The notes beneath the pieces were generated by a model. It worked only from the letters and a program-made list of their open reading frames with translations. It did not search any database and had not been told where the DNA came from. Shown piece after piece: positions 24,814 to 33,646 of a DNA stretch of 64,000 nt. The first letter of the stretch is position 1, and each line of letters opens with the position of its first letter. Source of the stretch: Cryobacterium flavum (lineage in GTDB: Bacteria; Actinomycetota; Actinomycetes; Actinomycetales; Microbacteriaceae); the NCBI RefSeq assembly GCF_900103805.1, contig NZ_FNIB01000005.1:1-64000 (forward strand), given 5' to 3'. The position numbers and the translations under genes were made by a program.

Positions 24814-26298
24814 CTAGATCAGTTTGCGCATTGACAGCAGTGGCGACGTACCATCGTTCTCTTGTGCCTCGTATCCGGCCGCGCGGAACAGGCTTGCTGA
24901 AGCGTGATTTTCACGTCGCATGGCGGCATAGATTGCAGTGGTTCTGTGGGGCAGATGACGGAGATATTCTTCCGCGGCAGCAAGCACATCGGAGCCAAGT
25001 CCTTGTCCCCTCAGACTGGGGGCGACAACGATTGATACCTCCCATGCGTCGATGGGGGGTCCTGCGAGATCAAATCTGACTGTGGCGACGGGGCTGTCGT
25101 TCTTCGTTACGAGGAGAAGGTGGCGGTCAGGGTCTTCCATCGCCCTGAGGACCCACGAATGGTGGCTGGTCCATTCCAAGGGACGTGTCTCGCGTGATGC
25201 GGCCCGGACCATTGCATCGTTTCGCCAGTCAAATAGAAGGCTGGCGTCTCCCTCAGACACGTCCCTTACGTCGTAGCATGCTTTCGGCTGGAGCATGCTC
25301 TCCCAGGCCGATACGATGCGTTCTGATCCGAGTCCGTCCACGAGGAGTTGCCCCCGTTGAGCGGCTTCTACCCGCGGCCGGAGGTCGGTCCCGAGGGTCC
25401 TCACCAGACGCCCCCGAGCTTCTTCAGTTACGGATACATCGGTGATCGGGCCAAGCCCAACGACCAAGCCGCGCGAGGCCACGAATTGGTAGTTGTCGCG
25501 CTGGTTGTCGACGAGCTGGATGAGAGCAGTCGGCACTCCCATGCAGAGAAGTTCCCAGAGGGACGTCCCGGCGGCTGAAACGGCAAAATCAGCAGAGTGA
25601 AAAAGTTCAATCGCTGCCGCGCTTGGTTCATGGAGTACGAATTTGACGTCGTGTGTAGAGGACGGGAGGGAACTCCAACGGGCCCGATCGACGATCACCG
25701 AGCACACTGCGGACAGCCCGCTCTCGATGACGACGCGCATGATCTCGGCGGTCGCGTTCAACGCGTCGGTGCCGCCGAGCATTACGACGATGCGCACGGA
25801 CGCTGAGTGGTCCGGCTGGTCACCGCCTACGTGTCTGCTGGCCGCGACCCGCCTCACCGACTGGCGCAGGGGAACAAAAGATGCTCCGCGCAGAATGCGG
25901 TCCGAGCCATCATCAGGCCGATAGCTCGCCGCTGCCGAGGGGCTTGGGTCGACTACAAGATCTGCCGCCCGCCGACCATACTCGGTATCCTCCATAGAGC
26001 TAAGCAGGATTCCGGCGTCATTGAGGCTGGCACGGTAGTCCCCGATCAATCCGTAGTGATCCACGTGGACAACGTCCGCACCGATCTTTGTCGCGGCTTC
26101 GGCGAGACCATCGGGTGTTACTTCCGCCGGGACGCGCCGAATGCTCTTCAACATGTCCCGGCCGAACGGGACCGTCACGTCTCCGCTGAAAGAGACGTCC
26201 CAGCCGCGGGATATCGCTTCGTCAATTAGGGACATCGACCGAATCAAGTGCCCGACGCCGCCCTCTTTGCTTGCGTCGCAGCGAACTAAAACATGCAT
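24814..26298 (-). CDS. pseG: PseG-PseH fusion: nucleotide-sugar hydrolase plus N-acetyltransferase
   Basis: A 494-residue two-domain protein. Residues 1-335 are a PseG-type GT-B hydrolase (MHVLVRCDASKEGGVGHLIR with the GxGHxxR motif and His17; SAAGTSLWELLCMGVPTALI at 241-260) that removes UDP. Residues 341-494 are a GNAT acetyltransferase (VVAPSLRGQGLGSDVLAAAE at 425-444) matching PseH, which acetylates the 4-amino group. One gene thus covers two consecutive pathway steps. The ATG at 26298 overlaps the stop of the cytidylyltransferase (TAATG). An upstream extension of the frame is a shadow. The stop TAG at 24814-24816 lies on the duplicated TA of the IS630 insertion. Confidence 0.87.
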   Translation of the reverse strand: MHVLVRCDASKEGGVGHLIRSMSLIDEAISRGWDVSFSGDVTVPFGRDMLKSIRRVPAEVTPDGLAEAATKIGADVVHVDHYGLIGDYRASLNDAGILLSSMEDTEYGRRAADLVVDPSPSAAASYRPDDGSDRILRGASFVPLRQSVRRVAASRHVGGDQPDHSASVRIVVMLGGTDALNATAEIMRVVIESGLSAVCSVIVDRARWSSLPSSTHDVKFVLHEPSAAAIELFHSADFAVSAAGTSLWELLCMGVPTALIQLVDNQRDNYQFVASRGLVVGLGPITDVSVTEEARGRLVRTLGTDLRPRVEAAQRGQLLVDGLGSERIVSAWESMLQPKACYDVRDVSEGDASLLFDWRNDAMVRAASRETRPLEWTSHHSWVLRAMEDPDRHLLLVTKNDSPVATVRFDLAGPPIDAWEVSIVVAPSLRGQGLGSDVLAAAEEYLRHLPHRTTAIYAAMRRENHASASLFRAAGYEAQENDGTSPLLSMRKLI

Positions 26299-27053
26299 TA
26301 TCCCTCTATCAAGGTCTTCTGTTCGACTCCCGCGTTGATAGCGACGATTTCGGGATGCCTGACGAGTGCGTTGACGACGTCGCGCCATGCTGGAGGCTGA
26401 TCGCCGAGTATTTCCACTAGCTGCGCCAATGCTATAGCGTCAGCTTCTTCGTCAAGAGTAACGCGGAACTGGTTGTACGCCGGTCGGAACATTAGTCCCG
26501 CGCACGCGTACGGGGCGTCCAACTCGTAGAGCGAACTCGTCACGTGAACCCGGTGATAACCAACAGCTCGCGCATCAGCCTGCCGTAAGGCCCCCGCCGC
26601 GGCGAGCTCAACATCAAGTCCACGTGGAAGGGTACGGTTCAGTGTCGTTGATACGTAGTCCAAGGTTGGATTACATCTCCAAACTGCAACCACTTGGTTT
26701 ATCAGCTCAGGATCCAGCAGGGGGCAATCCGACGTGAGCCGGACCACAGCGTCCGCTCCACCCGCCTCGAGAGCGACGATGTAACGCGACAAAACGTCCT
26801 GCTCGTCGCCGCACACGACTCGAACGCCCAGTTTCCGGCATAAGTCGACAATGGCCTGGTCGTCACCATGAACCGACGTCGCGACGATTACATCGTCCAC
26901 GTTGGATGCTCTCGCTGCGCGAATCACCCACTCGAGGACCGGCCGACCACCGAGGTCACTGAGGACTTTGCCGGGAAGTCTTGCCGACCCCATCCGAGCC
27001 TGAATTACGGCGATGACATTCATCGAATCCGATACTTTCGCGGTAGTGCTCAT
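26298..27053 (-). CDS. spsF: SpsF-family cytidylyltransferase (CMP-nonulosonate synthetase candidate)
   Basis: A 251-residue nucleotidyltransferase with the signature IAVIQARMGSARLPGKVLSD (about residues 14-33), then VVCGDEQDVLSRYI and VVRLTSDCPLLDPELI for metal and nucleotide binding. This SpsF/KdsB-like family activates acidic sugars with CTP. In this operon it takes the PseF place. The ATG overlaps the pseC stop by four bases, so translation is coupled. Sequence alone does not prove the sugar. Confidence 0.78.
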   Translation of the reverse strand: MSTTAKVSDSMNVIAVIQARMGSARLPGKVLSDLGGRPVLEWVIRAARASNVDDVIVATSVHGDDQAIVDLCRKLGVRVVCGDEQDVLSRYIVALEAGGADAVVRLTSDCPLLDPELINQVVAVWRCNPTLDYVSTTLNRTLPRGLDVELAAAGALRQADARAVGYHRVHVTSSLYELDAPYACAGLMFRPAYNQFRVTLDEEADAIALAQLVEILGDQPPAWRDVVNALVRHPEIVAINAGVEQKTLIEG

Positions 27054-28177
27054 CCTTCAACGATCTGAAGAACTGTCTCAATCACGCGTTCAACTTGATC
27101 GTTGGCAAGGCCCGCGTACATCGGTAACGAAATCTCTTGGCGGTAATACTCCTCGGCGACGGGACACAGGCCCCGCCGGTATCCCAAGTCCGCGAAAACG
27201 GGATGCCAGTAGACAGGAATATAATTCACCTGAACACCGACGCCGGCAGCTCGAAGTCGATCGAATATCTCCCGCCGCCGGTCGGCAGGGACTCGCAGTG
27301 GATAGAGATGCCACGTCGGACTAGCGTCGGTGGGACATCCGGGGATTCGCAAACCGTCCACTGTGGCAAACGCCTCATTATATTGGCGGTGAACCTCGGC
27401 CCGACGTTGTTTGAATGTCTCCAGCCTTTTGAGCTGGCTAAGTCCCAGCGCCGCGAGCACATCGGGCAGTCGATAGTTCAGTCCAAATGAGTGAACTTCC
27501 TGATGCCACGCGCCCTCGTTCGGCCACCGCAATAAGTCGCTCTCACGAACTAACCCATGGTTTCTGAATCGGCGGCCAGCCAGCTCGACCTCACTATCGA
27601 GAGCGACGACCGCGCCACCCTCTGCGGTGGTCATGTTCTTCGTTGGAAAGAACGAGAACGTAGTGATGTCTGCCTGCTCACCGACTCGTCGACCCGCCCG
27701 CGTCGATCCAATCGCGTGCGCGGCATCCTCAATAAACAGTGCATTTGACTCGTGGGCGAGGTCCGAGAACGCTCGACCGTCCACGGGAACGCCGGCGTAG
27801 TCGACTGCAGTGATGGCTCGAGTTCTCGGCGTGACAGCATCACGCGCTGCCTCCAGAGACAGGTTCCCCGTCGACTCGTCGATATCAGCGAAAACTATCC
27901 GCGCGCCTTGGAGCGCAGCGGTGGCGGCGGTGGCCACAAAGGTGAGGGGCGTCGTGATGACCTCATCGCCGCCACGAATACCTGCCGCCGCGTACGCAAC
28001 ATGCAACGCTGACGTCCCTGAGTTCACTGCAATGGACGCCCTCGCTCCCACATACTCCGCGATGGCCTCTTCGAACTGGATCACGGCCGGACCAGTTGTT
28101 AGCCAGTCGCTCTGAAGCACGTCGGCCACTGCCTTCAGATCGCTGGCGTTGATCGACTGCCGCCCATAGGGAATCAT
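27050..28177 (-). CDS. pseC: PseC aminotransferase (UDP-4-keto-hexose transaminase)
   Basis: A 375-residue DegT/DnrJ/EryC1-family PLP enzyme. It opens MIPYGRQSINASDLKAVADV, with the cofactor loop VNSGTSALHVAYAA (51-64), EDAAHAIGS (Asp151) and the PLP lysine at residue 180 in TTFSFFPTKNMTTAEGG. PseC converts the PseB product into the 4-amino-4,6-dideoxy sugar. It is 10 bases downstream of pseB and overlaps the next gene, so it is part of a four-gene operon. Confidence 0.9.
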   Translation of the reverse strand: MIPYGRQSINASDLKAVADVLQSDWLTTGPAVIQFEEAIAEYVGARASIAVNSGTSALHVAYAAAGIRGGDEVITTPLTFVATAATAALQGARIVFADIDESTGNLSLEAARDAVTPRTRAITAVDYAGVPVDGRAFSDLAHESNALFIEDAAHAIGSTRAGRRVGEQADITTFSFFPTKNMTTAEGGAVVALDSEVELAGRRFRNHGLVRESDLLRWPNEGAWHQEVHSFGLNYRLPDVLAALGLSQLKRLETFKQRRAEVHRQYNEAFATVDGLRIPGCPTDASPTWHLYPLRVPADRRREIFDRLRAAGVGVQVNYIPVYWHPVFADLGYRRGLCPVAEEYYRQEISLPMYAGLANDQVERVIETVLQIVEG

Positions 28178-28187
28178 CAGGTCGGCC

Positions 28188-29171
28188 TCAATCCACGTTC
28201 TCCATCAACTCGCGAAGTTGCTCGACGGACAGCCACATTTCGTTCGAGTCCGATTGGAAGCTGAATCCGTCCGCAACGGGAATTGCGCCTTCCGGCACCG
28301 TATAGCCCCAGCCGGCGATGTGCGGCATCACCACATAACGGTCACCAACCGCCACGGTGCGACGCGAGTCATCCATGGCGATCATCTCTTCGTGGAGCTT
28401 TTCTCCCGGGCGAATACCGATCTCGTGAGTCTTGGCTCCTGGAGCCACAGCTTCTGCCAAATCAGGAATGCGAATCGAGGGGATACGCGGGACATACAGT
28501 TCGCCACCGGACATGATCTCGAACGAATCGAGAACAAACTTCACGGCTTGTGGAAGAGTGATCCAGAATCGAGTCATTCGATCGTCTGTGATGGGAAGGG
28601 ACTTTCCCTCGGAAGCGAGCTGGCGCCAAATGGGGAGAATACTTCCCCGCGAGCCGCTCACGTTACCGTAACGAACTACGCTGAAACGCGTTTCGTAAGC
28701 TGCCGCATAATGATTAGCGGTAATGAAGAGACGGTCTGCACACAACTTCGTTGCCCCGTACATATTTACCGGGCTAGACGCTTTGTCCGTGGACAACGCC
28801 ACGACCTTCTTCACGCCGCTATCAATTGCCGCGTCAATGACATTCTGTGAACCGCGAACATTGGTTTCAACGAATTCGAACGGGTTGTACTCGGCCGTAT
28901 CGACCTGCTTCAGCGCTGCTGCGTGAATGACAAAATCGACTCCGTGAAAGGCTCTCATCAGTCTGTGGCGGTCACGAACGTCACCGATGAACCACCGGAG
29001 CCTGGGGTCATCGTTGAACAGCGTTCGGCACTCTAACTGCTTGAGCTCATCTCTGCTCAAGATGATAAGCCGTCGAACATCGTGATTGTCCAAAAGCTCT
29101 CGGGTGAGAGCCTTCCCCAACGACCCAGTACCACCAGTAATGAGGACAGTTGCCCCAGTAAGCATTGACAT
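28188..29171 (-). CDS. pseB: PseB UDP-GlcNAc 4,6-dehydratase (inverting)
   Basis: A 327-residue extended SDR with the NAD(P) motif ITGGTGSLG at 11-19, STDKASSPVNMYGATK at 127-142 (Asp129, Lys130, Tyr138, Lys142) and SRDELKQLECR. All are typical of PseB/FlaA1-type inverting dehydratases rather than retaining ones. It is first in the operon pseB-pseC-spsF-pseG/H and catalyses the committed step from UDP-GlcNAc. Confidence 0.9.
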   Translation of the reverse strand: MSMLTGATVLITGGTGSLGKALTRELLDNHDVRRLIILSRDELKQLECRTLFNDDPRLRWFIGDVRDRHRLMRAFHGVDFVIHAAALKQVDTAEYNPFEFVETNVRGSQNVIDAAIDSGVKKVVALSTDKASSPVNMYGATKLCADRLFITANHYAAAYETRFSVVRYGNVSGSRGSILPIWRQLASEGKSLPITDDRMTRFWITLPQAVKFVLDSFEIMSGGELYVPRIPSIRIPDLAEAVAPGAKTHEIGIRPGEKLHEEMIAMDDSRRTVAVGDRYVVMPHIAGWGYTVPEGAIPVADGFSFQSDSNEMWLSVEQLRELMENVD

Positions 29172-29345
29172 TTGTTTCCTTTATTTCTGCGCGCACGTAG
29201 GGCAGCAGACGCTCCCCCCAAAATCTTCAGCGATTGGCCCAGTCTATTGCAGCGAACCTCGGCGGTCTGTTCATCGTGCCCGAGCAGCCTCCACCGAGAT
29301 AAGGGAAACGAGTCGCGCGCGCTCAGGCGTGAATATCAGGAGCCT
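29172..29345. promoter_or_regulatory. Upstream region of the pse operon
   Basis: There is no gene. The stretch just before pseB is richer in A and T (TTTGTTTCCTTTATTTCTG in plus orientation) and must hold the operon promoter, but I see no convincing -35/-10 pair. An IS1380 insertion begins at 29350. Confidence 0.35.
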
Positions 29346-29349
29346 CTAA

Positions 29350-31007
29350 ACCTCGATCCACCGGCCGACCTGTGACGTGCTGTCGAGTTTGATTTGAGTG
29401 TGATTCGCGTTTTCGGGCGCGTTTGAACGTCGGCCTCGATGCCGGGTGTTCCACTTTCAGTCCTGTTGATGCCGATGTCGGCTGGTTGGTCAGGTGGAGG
29501 CGGGTTGCTCGTGCCGGAAGTTACGGTTGAAAAGGGTGGCCCACGGTTTCTTCCACGGCCAGTCCTGGGGCAGGTGCAGAGTGAGGCGCCGCGCTGAGGT
29601 TGAGAGACGTGCAGGGACGCTGACCAATTTCCGGCGGATCGTCGCGGTGGTGGCACGGGCGAGACCGTTGCCGGCGATCGTCGCGGCGGCGCGAGTGAGG
29701 TTGAAAGCGATCACGGCCAGGACCAGCCAGGCGGCATTGGCCGTGAAGACCCCCGACGGCAGGTGAGCCAACGCACTGTTTTTGACGTCGGCGTTGACGA
29801 GCTCGATGCCGGCATGAGCGCGGTGGGTTTTATCGGCGGTGACGGTGTCGAGAGTGCTGGTGGTGAAGAATGCATGGAACCGGTGCGTGTCGAACAGGGT
29901 GGGCTGGTCAACGTCTTTCTTGTTCAATTCGGGGATTCGCCGCACGACCAAACGACCGGTGATGTGTTCGCTCTTCTTGCGGGATGTGAACGCGGTGAAG
30001 GGAATTTCGGCGACTTCCGCGGTGCTGATCCACGTTTTCGTCGCCTCGTCGTAGATCGCGTTGGTGTATTCAATGGCGGTCCAGCTCGTGTCGGGAATCG
30101 TCTCGATGGCTTTCTTCACGGCGGGATCCATCCGGGCCGTCACTGACACGTCCGCGCCAGCGGTGATGGCCGCGCTGATGGCGGCGTGTCCGTAGAAGGC
30201 GGAATCAGCGCGAAAAAGTACGAGGGCTTCTTCGAGTCCGCGGAGGCGTTTGATGGTAGCGAGGCTATCGCTGACCATGCGACGAGCACCGCGCGGTGAC
30301 CCGCAGGCGCCGCGGCGTAGTCGTTGGCCGATGATGATCGGTGCGGACTCCTCGGTTCGGACGGTGGCGAGGAGGGCGTTGAGGCCGCGCACGCCGGAGT
30401 AGCCGTAGCCGGATCCTTGCTTTTGGTAACCATGCACTTCGATGATGGTGTCGTCAACGTCGAGAAAAACGTAGCCGTCGGTGCTGCTGTTGCGGGTCAG
30501 TAGGGGTGTTTCGGTGGCGAGGTTGCGGACGAATCGTGAGGCGACGGCATCGAGCTGGCGGATATGCCCGAAGGTGAACGATCGCAGGAATGATCCGAGC
30601 GTGGACGGGGCGTAGCAGGCGGTGAAGATTTTGCGCATACCGCCATGTCGGAGGATCGCCATGTCATCGATCGAGTCCGAGCCGGCGACCATGCCACCAA
30701 CCAGCGAGGCTACTTTCAGGCCGGCGTTGGCTCCTTTATCGGTCGGGACCGTGAGCCACTGATCGGCCAAGCGCTGCAGGCCTGCCGTCGCGGCCAATTT
30801 CATGATCGGGACCAGCCCGGCCGCCGACACCAAATTCAGGTCGTCAAATGAAGCGGAAACAGCGCCAGTGGTGTGAGAAACTTGCATCTACGAGATGCCT
30901 TCCGAATCGTTGAAAATTTGTTCTAGACAAGCTAAATTTTCCCTGATCCGAGAGGCATTCTCGGTTTAACGCGCCGCTAGATCCCGATCCCGATCGGTGG
31001 ATCGAGG
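29350..31007. mobile_element. IS1380-family element
   Basis: Inverted ends CCTCGATCCACCG (29351 on) and the inverse ending at 31007. CTAA is duplicated on both sides (29346-29349 and 31008-31011). Four-base duplications are normal for this family. Confidence 0.85.
29490..30887 (-). CDS. IS1380-family transposase
   Basis: A 465-residue DDE transposase. Key blocks are YVFLDVDDTIIEVHGYQKQG (first Asp), EALVLFRADSAFYGHAAISA (second Asp), IELVNADVKNSALAHLPSG and ANAAWLVLAVIAFNLTRA, which follow the family pattern. No frameshift is seen and the ends are intact, so it may be active. It lies directly upstream of the pse operon in the same orientation and could influence its transcription. Confidence 0.92.
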   Translation of the reverse strand: MQVSHTTGAVSASFDDLNLVSAAGLVPIMKLAATAGLQRLADQWLTVPTDKGANAGLKVASLVGGMVAGSDSIDDMAILRHGGMRKIFTACYAPSTLGSFLRSFTFGHIRQLDAVASRFVRNLATETPLLTRNSSTDGYVFLDVDDTIIEVHGYQKQGSGYGYSGVRGLNALLATVRTEESAPIIIGQRLRRGACGSPRGARRMVSDSLATIKRLRGLEEALVLFRADSAFYGHAAISAAITAGADVSVTARMDPAVKKAIETIPDTSWTAIEYTNAIYDEATKTWISTAEVAEIPFTAFTSRKKSEHITGRLVVRRIPELNKKDVDQPTLFDTHRFHAFFTTSTLDTVTADKTHRAHAGIELVNADVKNSALAHLPSGVFTANAAWLVLAVIAFNLTRAAATIAGNGLARATTATIRRKLVSVPARLSTSARRLTLHLPQDWPWKKPWATLFNRNFRHEQPAST

Positions 31008-31014
31008 CTAAGGC

Positions 31015-32466
31015 CAATACCGTTCAGTTAAGCACTTGAATGGTGATTTCTGGCTCGTGAGCGGGTTGTGGCCAGTGGGCGTGGTGGAAGCGTTTGGCGG
31101 GCCATTTCGAGACCTTGCGTTTGATGACGCGAGGGCTTGATCGTCGTCGGCGCGCGGGATTCAGCCTTCGAACGAGGGCGCGGATGGCATGACGCCAGAC
31201 TGCTTGGGCGTGGTCAGGGTGCGGAGGGGGAAAAATCGCCCTGTGCCACGGAGCGGCGGGCGATGTGGAGTGCGGCAACGAAAGAGACCCGGTCAGGGTC
31301 GCGGTGAGCGTGCTGGGCGGCCTCGACCATGAGGGTGCGGATCGCGTAGTGGCAGCACAGATGGCCCCAGATTTCCTGCTTGACCAGGTCGGGGGATTTG
31401 GAGCGCAGCACCGTGCGCGGGCCGCGTTGATGGGTTTTCAACTCGTCGAACACCGTCTCGATCTCCCACCGTTCGGAGTACGCGGTCGCGAGTTCTTCGG
31501 CCGAGGCCTCGGCCGGATCCAGGATCGTGGTCAGCAGCCGGTAGGAGTCGGGATTGTCGCGTCCGTCGTCGATCGTGTAGTCCACGACGCGAACCGTCAA
31601 CGGTGTCGTCGACTGCCGCCCCGTGCCAGAGGTCGGAATGATCGTTGCCAGCCAGGACCCGTCATCGAGGGTCTCCTGGAACCGGGGACGGAGGTTCGTC
31701 TTGACCCGCCAGAGCAGATCAGCGCCCGTCGCTGCCGCCTGAGCCCACAACCGGAAACCGTAGAAACCGCGGTCGGCGAGGACCAGCATGCCCGGCGTGA
31801 AGCGGCCGGCCAGCTCCCGGGAGAGTTCAATTTCCGATGTCGTGCACGGGCCCATCACCGCGTCCAGAACGGCATGCGTTCCGCACTCGGCCAGCGCCAC
31901 CAGGCGTGCCTGCGGAAAAGCAGACTGCTCCCCACGACTCACCGGTGGCCGGCCAAAGAACTCCGTATTCACCACGCTGTCGGCCAGATCCAGGATCGTT
32001 CCGTCAATGGACATCAGACGCCGCCCAGCCAACCACGACCCCGGCGTGTCAGGCCCAGCCAGCGGCCGGGCTACGCGGGCAAACAAGTCCCGCACCGGTT
32101 CAAACCCCAGCCGTCGACGCGCCTGAAAGATGGCCGACTTTGACGGCGGCGCAAACGTCTCCGACCAGCCCGTTGACCACGACAACCCATCCGTCAGCTG
32201 AGCAAAAACATCCTCGTAGGACGCTTCGGCATACAGACCCATCCCGATGGAGAAATACGCCATCACCCGCGCTGGCAACGCCCGGTTACGCTGCTCAGTC
32301 CGCCCCGCGGCCTGAACCACCTCGTCGATGACATCAGCCGGGAACACACGGGTCAACAAACCCACAGACACCAAATCCGACAACCGACGGTCAGAGACCG
32401 GCTTCACCCACCCTGTACGCGCCATAACCACAACGTAACACGAGAATGCTTAACTGAACGGTATTG
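31015..32466. mobile_element. IS4-type element
   Basis: Perfect 20-bp inverted ends (CAATACCGTTCAGTTAAGCA at 31015-31034 and its inverse at 32447-32466), flanked by AGGC on both sides (31011-31014, 32467-32470). It abuts the IS1380 element and interrupts the end of an IS110 remnant. Confidence 0.83.
31024..32431 (-). pseudogene. IS4-family transposase with a late frameshift
   Basis: The main frame (31214-32431, 405 codons) has RRLMSIDGTILDLADS (Asp), LVLADRGFYGFRLWAQA (Asp) and YSERWEIETVFDELKTHQRG, the YREK-type motif of IS4 with the catalytic Glu. It stops after GDFSPSAP. In the neighbouring frame the usual basic C-terminus continues (NPARRRRSSPRVIKRKVSKW) to a stop at 31024. The shift lies at GGGGGAAAAA (31226-31235), a run where slippage could occur. 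It may be a mutation, an assembly error, or frameshifting in expression. Confidence 0.75.
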
Positions 32467-33032
32467 AGGCTGAGGGCTTTCGTGCTGAGTCCACGGAGCT
32501 GATCGCGCAGTGCTGGCTCTGCGCCGACAACGAGGCCTTTGAGCTGGTTGATCGCGGTCGTTCGTGCCTTCACTGCTGACGATTTCACCAACCGCATTTG
32601 GCGTAGGTCTTCGGCGGCACCGATACCGGTTTTCGGCGTGGCCAAGGACCGGCCGGCGATGACTGCCCGGGCCGCGGCTTCAGCGTCAACGGCATCTGTT
32701 TTCCCGGCTTTGCGCCGCAGTGCTCGGTCTGGTTGATTCACCTCGAACACTGTCACGTTCTGGGTTTGGAGGTATTTCATCAGTGCGGAACCGCTTGAGC
32801 CGGTGCATTCGATACCGGCCGCGTTCACGTCCCCGAACCGGTGGGCCCACTCCAATGTCGCCGCGTAGCCATCGCGTGTCGTTGGGAAGCTGTGGGTCGC
32901 TAGAAGAACTCCCGCGATCGTCAGGATCGCCGCGACGTGGACATCCTTGTGTGTGTCTACGCCAAGGATCACCCCTTCACCGTGGAGCGCTGGTCGCGAC
33001 TTTCGCGGGTGCTTCAGAACGGGTGATCTCAT
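32467..33032 (-). pseudogene. IS110-family transposase, N-terminal fragment
   Basis: It contains the RuvC-like DEDD domain (VILGVDTHKDVHVAAI, GIECTGSSGSALMKYL, GKTDAVDAEAAARAV) and ends after STKALSL at the IS4 end. The C-terminal domain with the catalytic serine is missing. When the IS4 and IS1380 insertions are removed the frame runs only a few codons further, so the gene had been cut before they arrived. Confidence 0.85.
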
Positions 33033-33345
33033 GGCTGCCTTTCATGGGGTGTTGACGAGCAATTCCACGAGAGGAAGTCAGTCAGGACTGTGACGATACA
33101 CGCCGGCAGCGAACGCCCACGGAAAGGCCCCTATTGGGACATGGCTTGGCCAGGTGAAACTTCAGGCACCAGACCCGGTCGCGGCCGACAGATCAACGCA
33201 AGGACACGCCGGCGATGACGCCAGCTGTCAATCCCAACACGGGTCAAGCCGCGACCCGGCCTGATGCGTTGATCGTCTCACAGTCCCAACATACGCCCGT
33301 GCGGCCCATGGACGAGCGCATCCCCAGACGGGAAGTCCCGCTAGG
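33033..33345 (-). other. 5' non-coding end of the IS110 remnant
   Basis: About 300 bases without a convincing gene lie upstream of the IS110 transposase start. IS110-group elements encode their guide (bridge/seek) RNA in such a left-end region. I have not folded it, so this is a place to look rather than an RNA call. Confidence 0.35.
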
Positions 33346-33397
33346 ACCGGCGGGAGTTGCAGCATCCGCTTTGATTGTCGTGGCGAAGGCAACTAAC

Positions 33398-33413
33398 TGA
33401 CCCAGTTTGTTGC
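33398..33413 (+). repeat. 16-bp direct repeat left of hipBA
   Basis: TGACCCAGTTTGTTGC occurs here and again, identically and in the same orientation, at 35486-35501. The two copies bracket hipBA. A looser copy (TGACCCAGTTTCTTTGG) is at 40868-40884. Confidence 0.7.
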
Positions 33414-33583
33414 ATGCGTGAGGGACGCGGGACGACGACGCAGCTGAGGCACGTTGCATCCGTCATAGGGCCCGTCGTCAAAGGCGTGCCATAAACTGAT
33501 CGCATAACTGAACACGCGATTGGCATATCGACGCGCTGACCATAGAGAACTTTCACTGCTTCGAACAGATAGAGCTGAACACG

Positions 33584-33617
33584 TGTTAACGCTGAACGAA
33601 ACTGGGGCCAGTGTCGC
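33584..33617 (+). repeat. Orphan IS21-type terminus
   Basis: TGTTAACGCTGAACGAAAC, then GGGGCCAGTGTCGCC, matches the ends of the IS21 element at 19326-24532 with few changes, but no IS21 gene follows. It is probably the scar of a lost element. Confidence 0.6.
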
Positions 33618-33646
33618 CCCGGCTCTAACGACGAGAGCCCTGTGAA

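Larger units (their letters stand above)
18498..24816. mobile_element. IS630-family element, itself a host of nested insertions
   Basis: Inverted ends GTGTCTTGCGTCG (18500 on) and the inverse of CGACGCAGGACAC (to 24814) are flanked by the TA dinucleotide duplicated by this family (18498-18499 and 24815-24816). The transposase gene is split by an IS21 element at 19326-24532 with a CCAGC duplication. Removal of all inserts restores a convergent pseI/pseG-H junction. Confidence 0.85.

Noticed and set aside
33215..33646. Short open frames between IS110 and hipA
   Set aside because: They lack start signals and overlap repeat and IS-end sequences; treated as non-coding.
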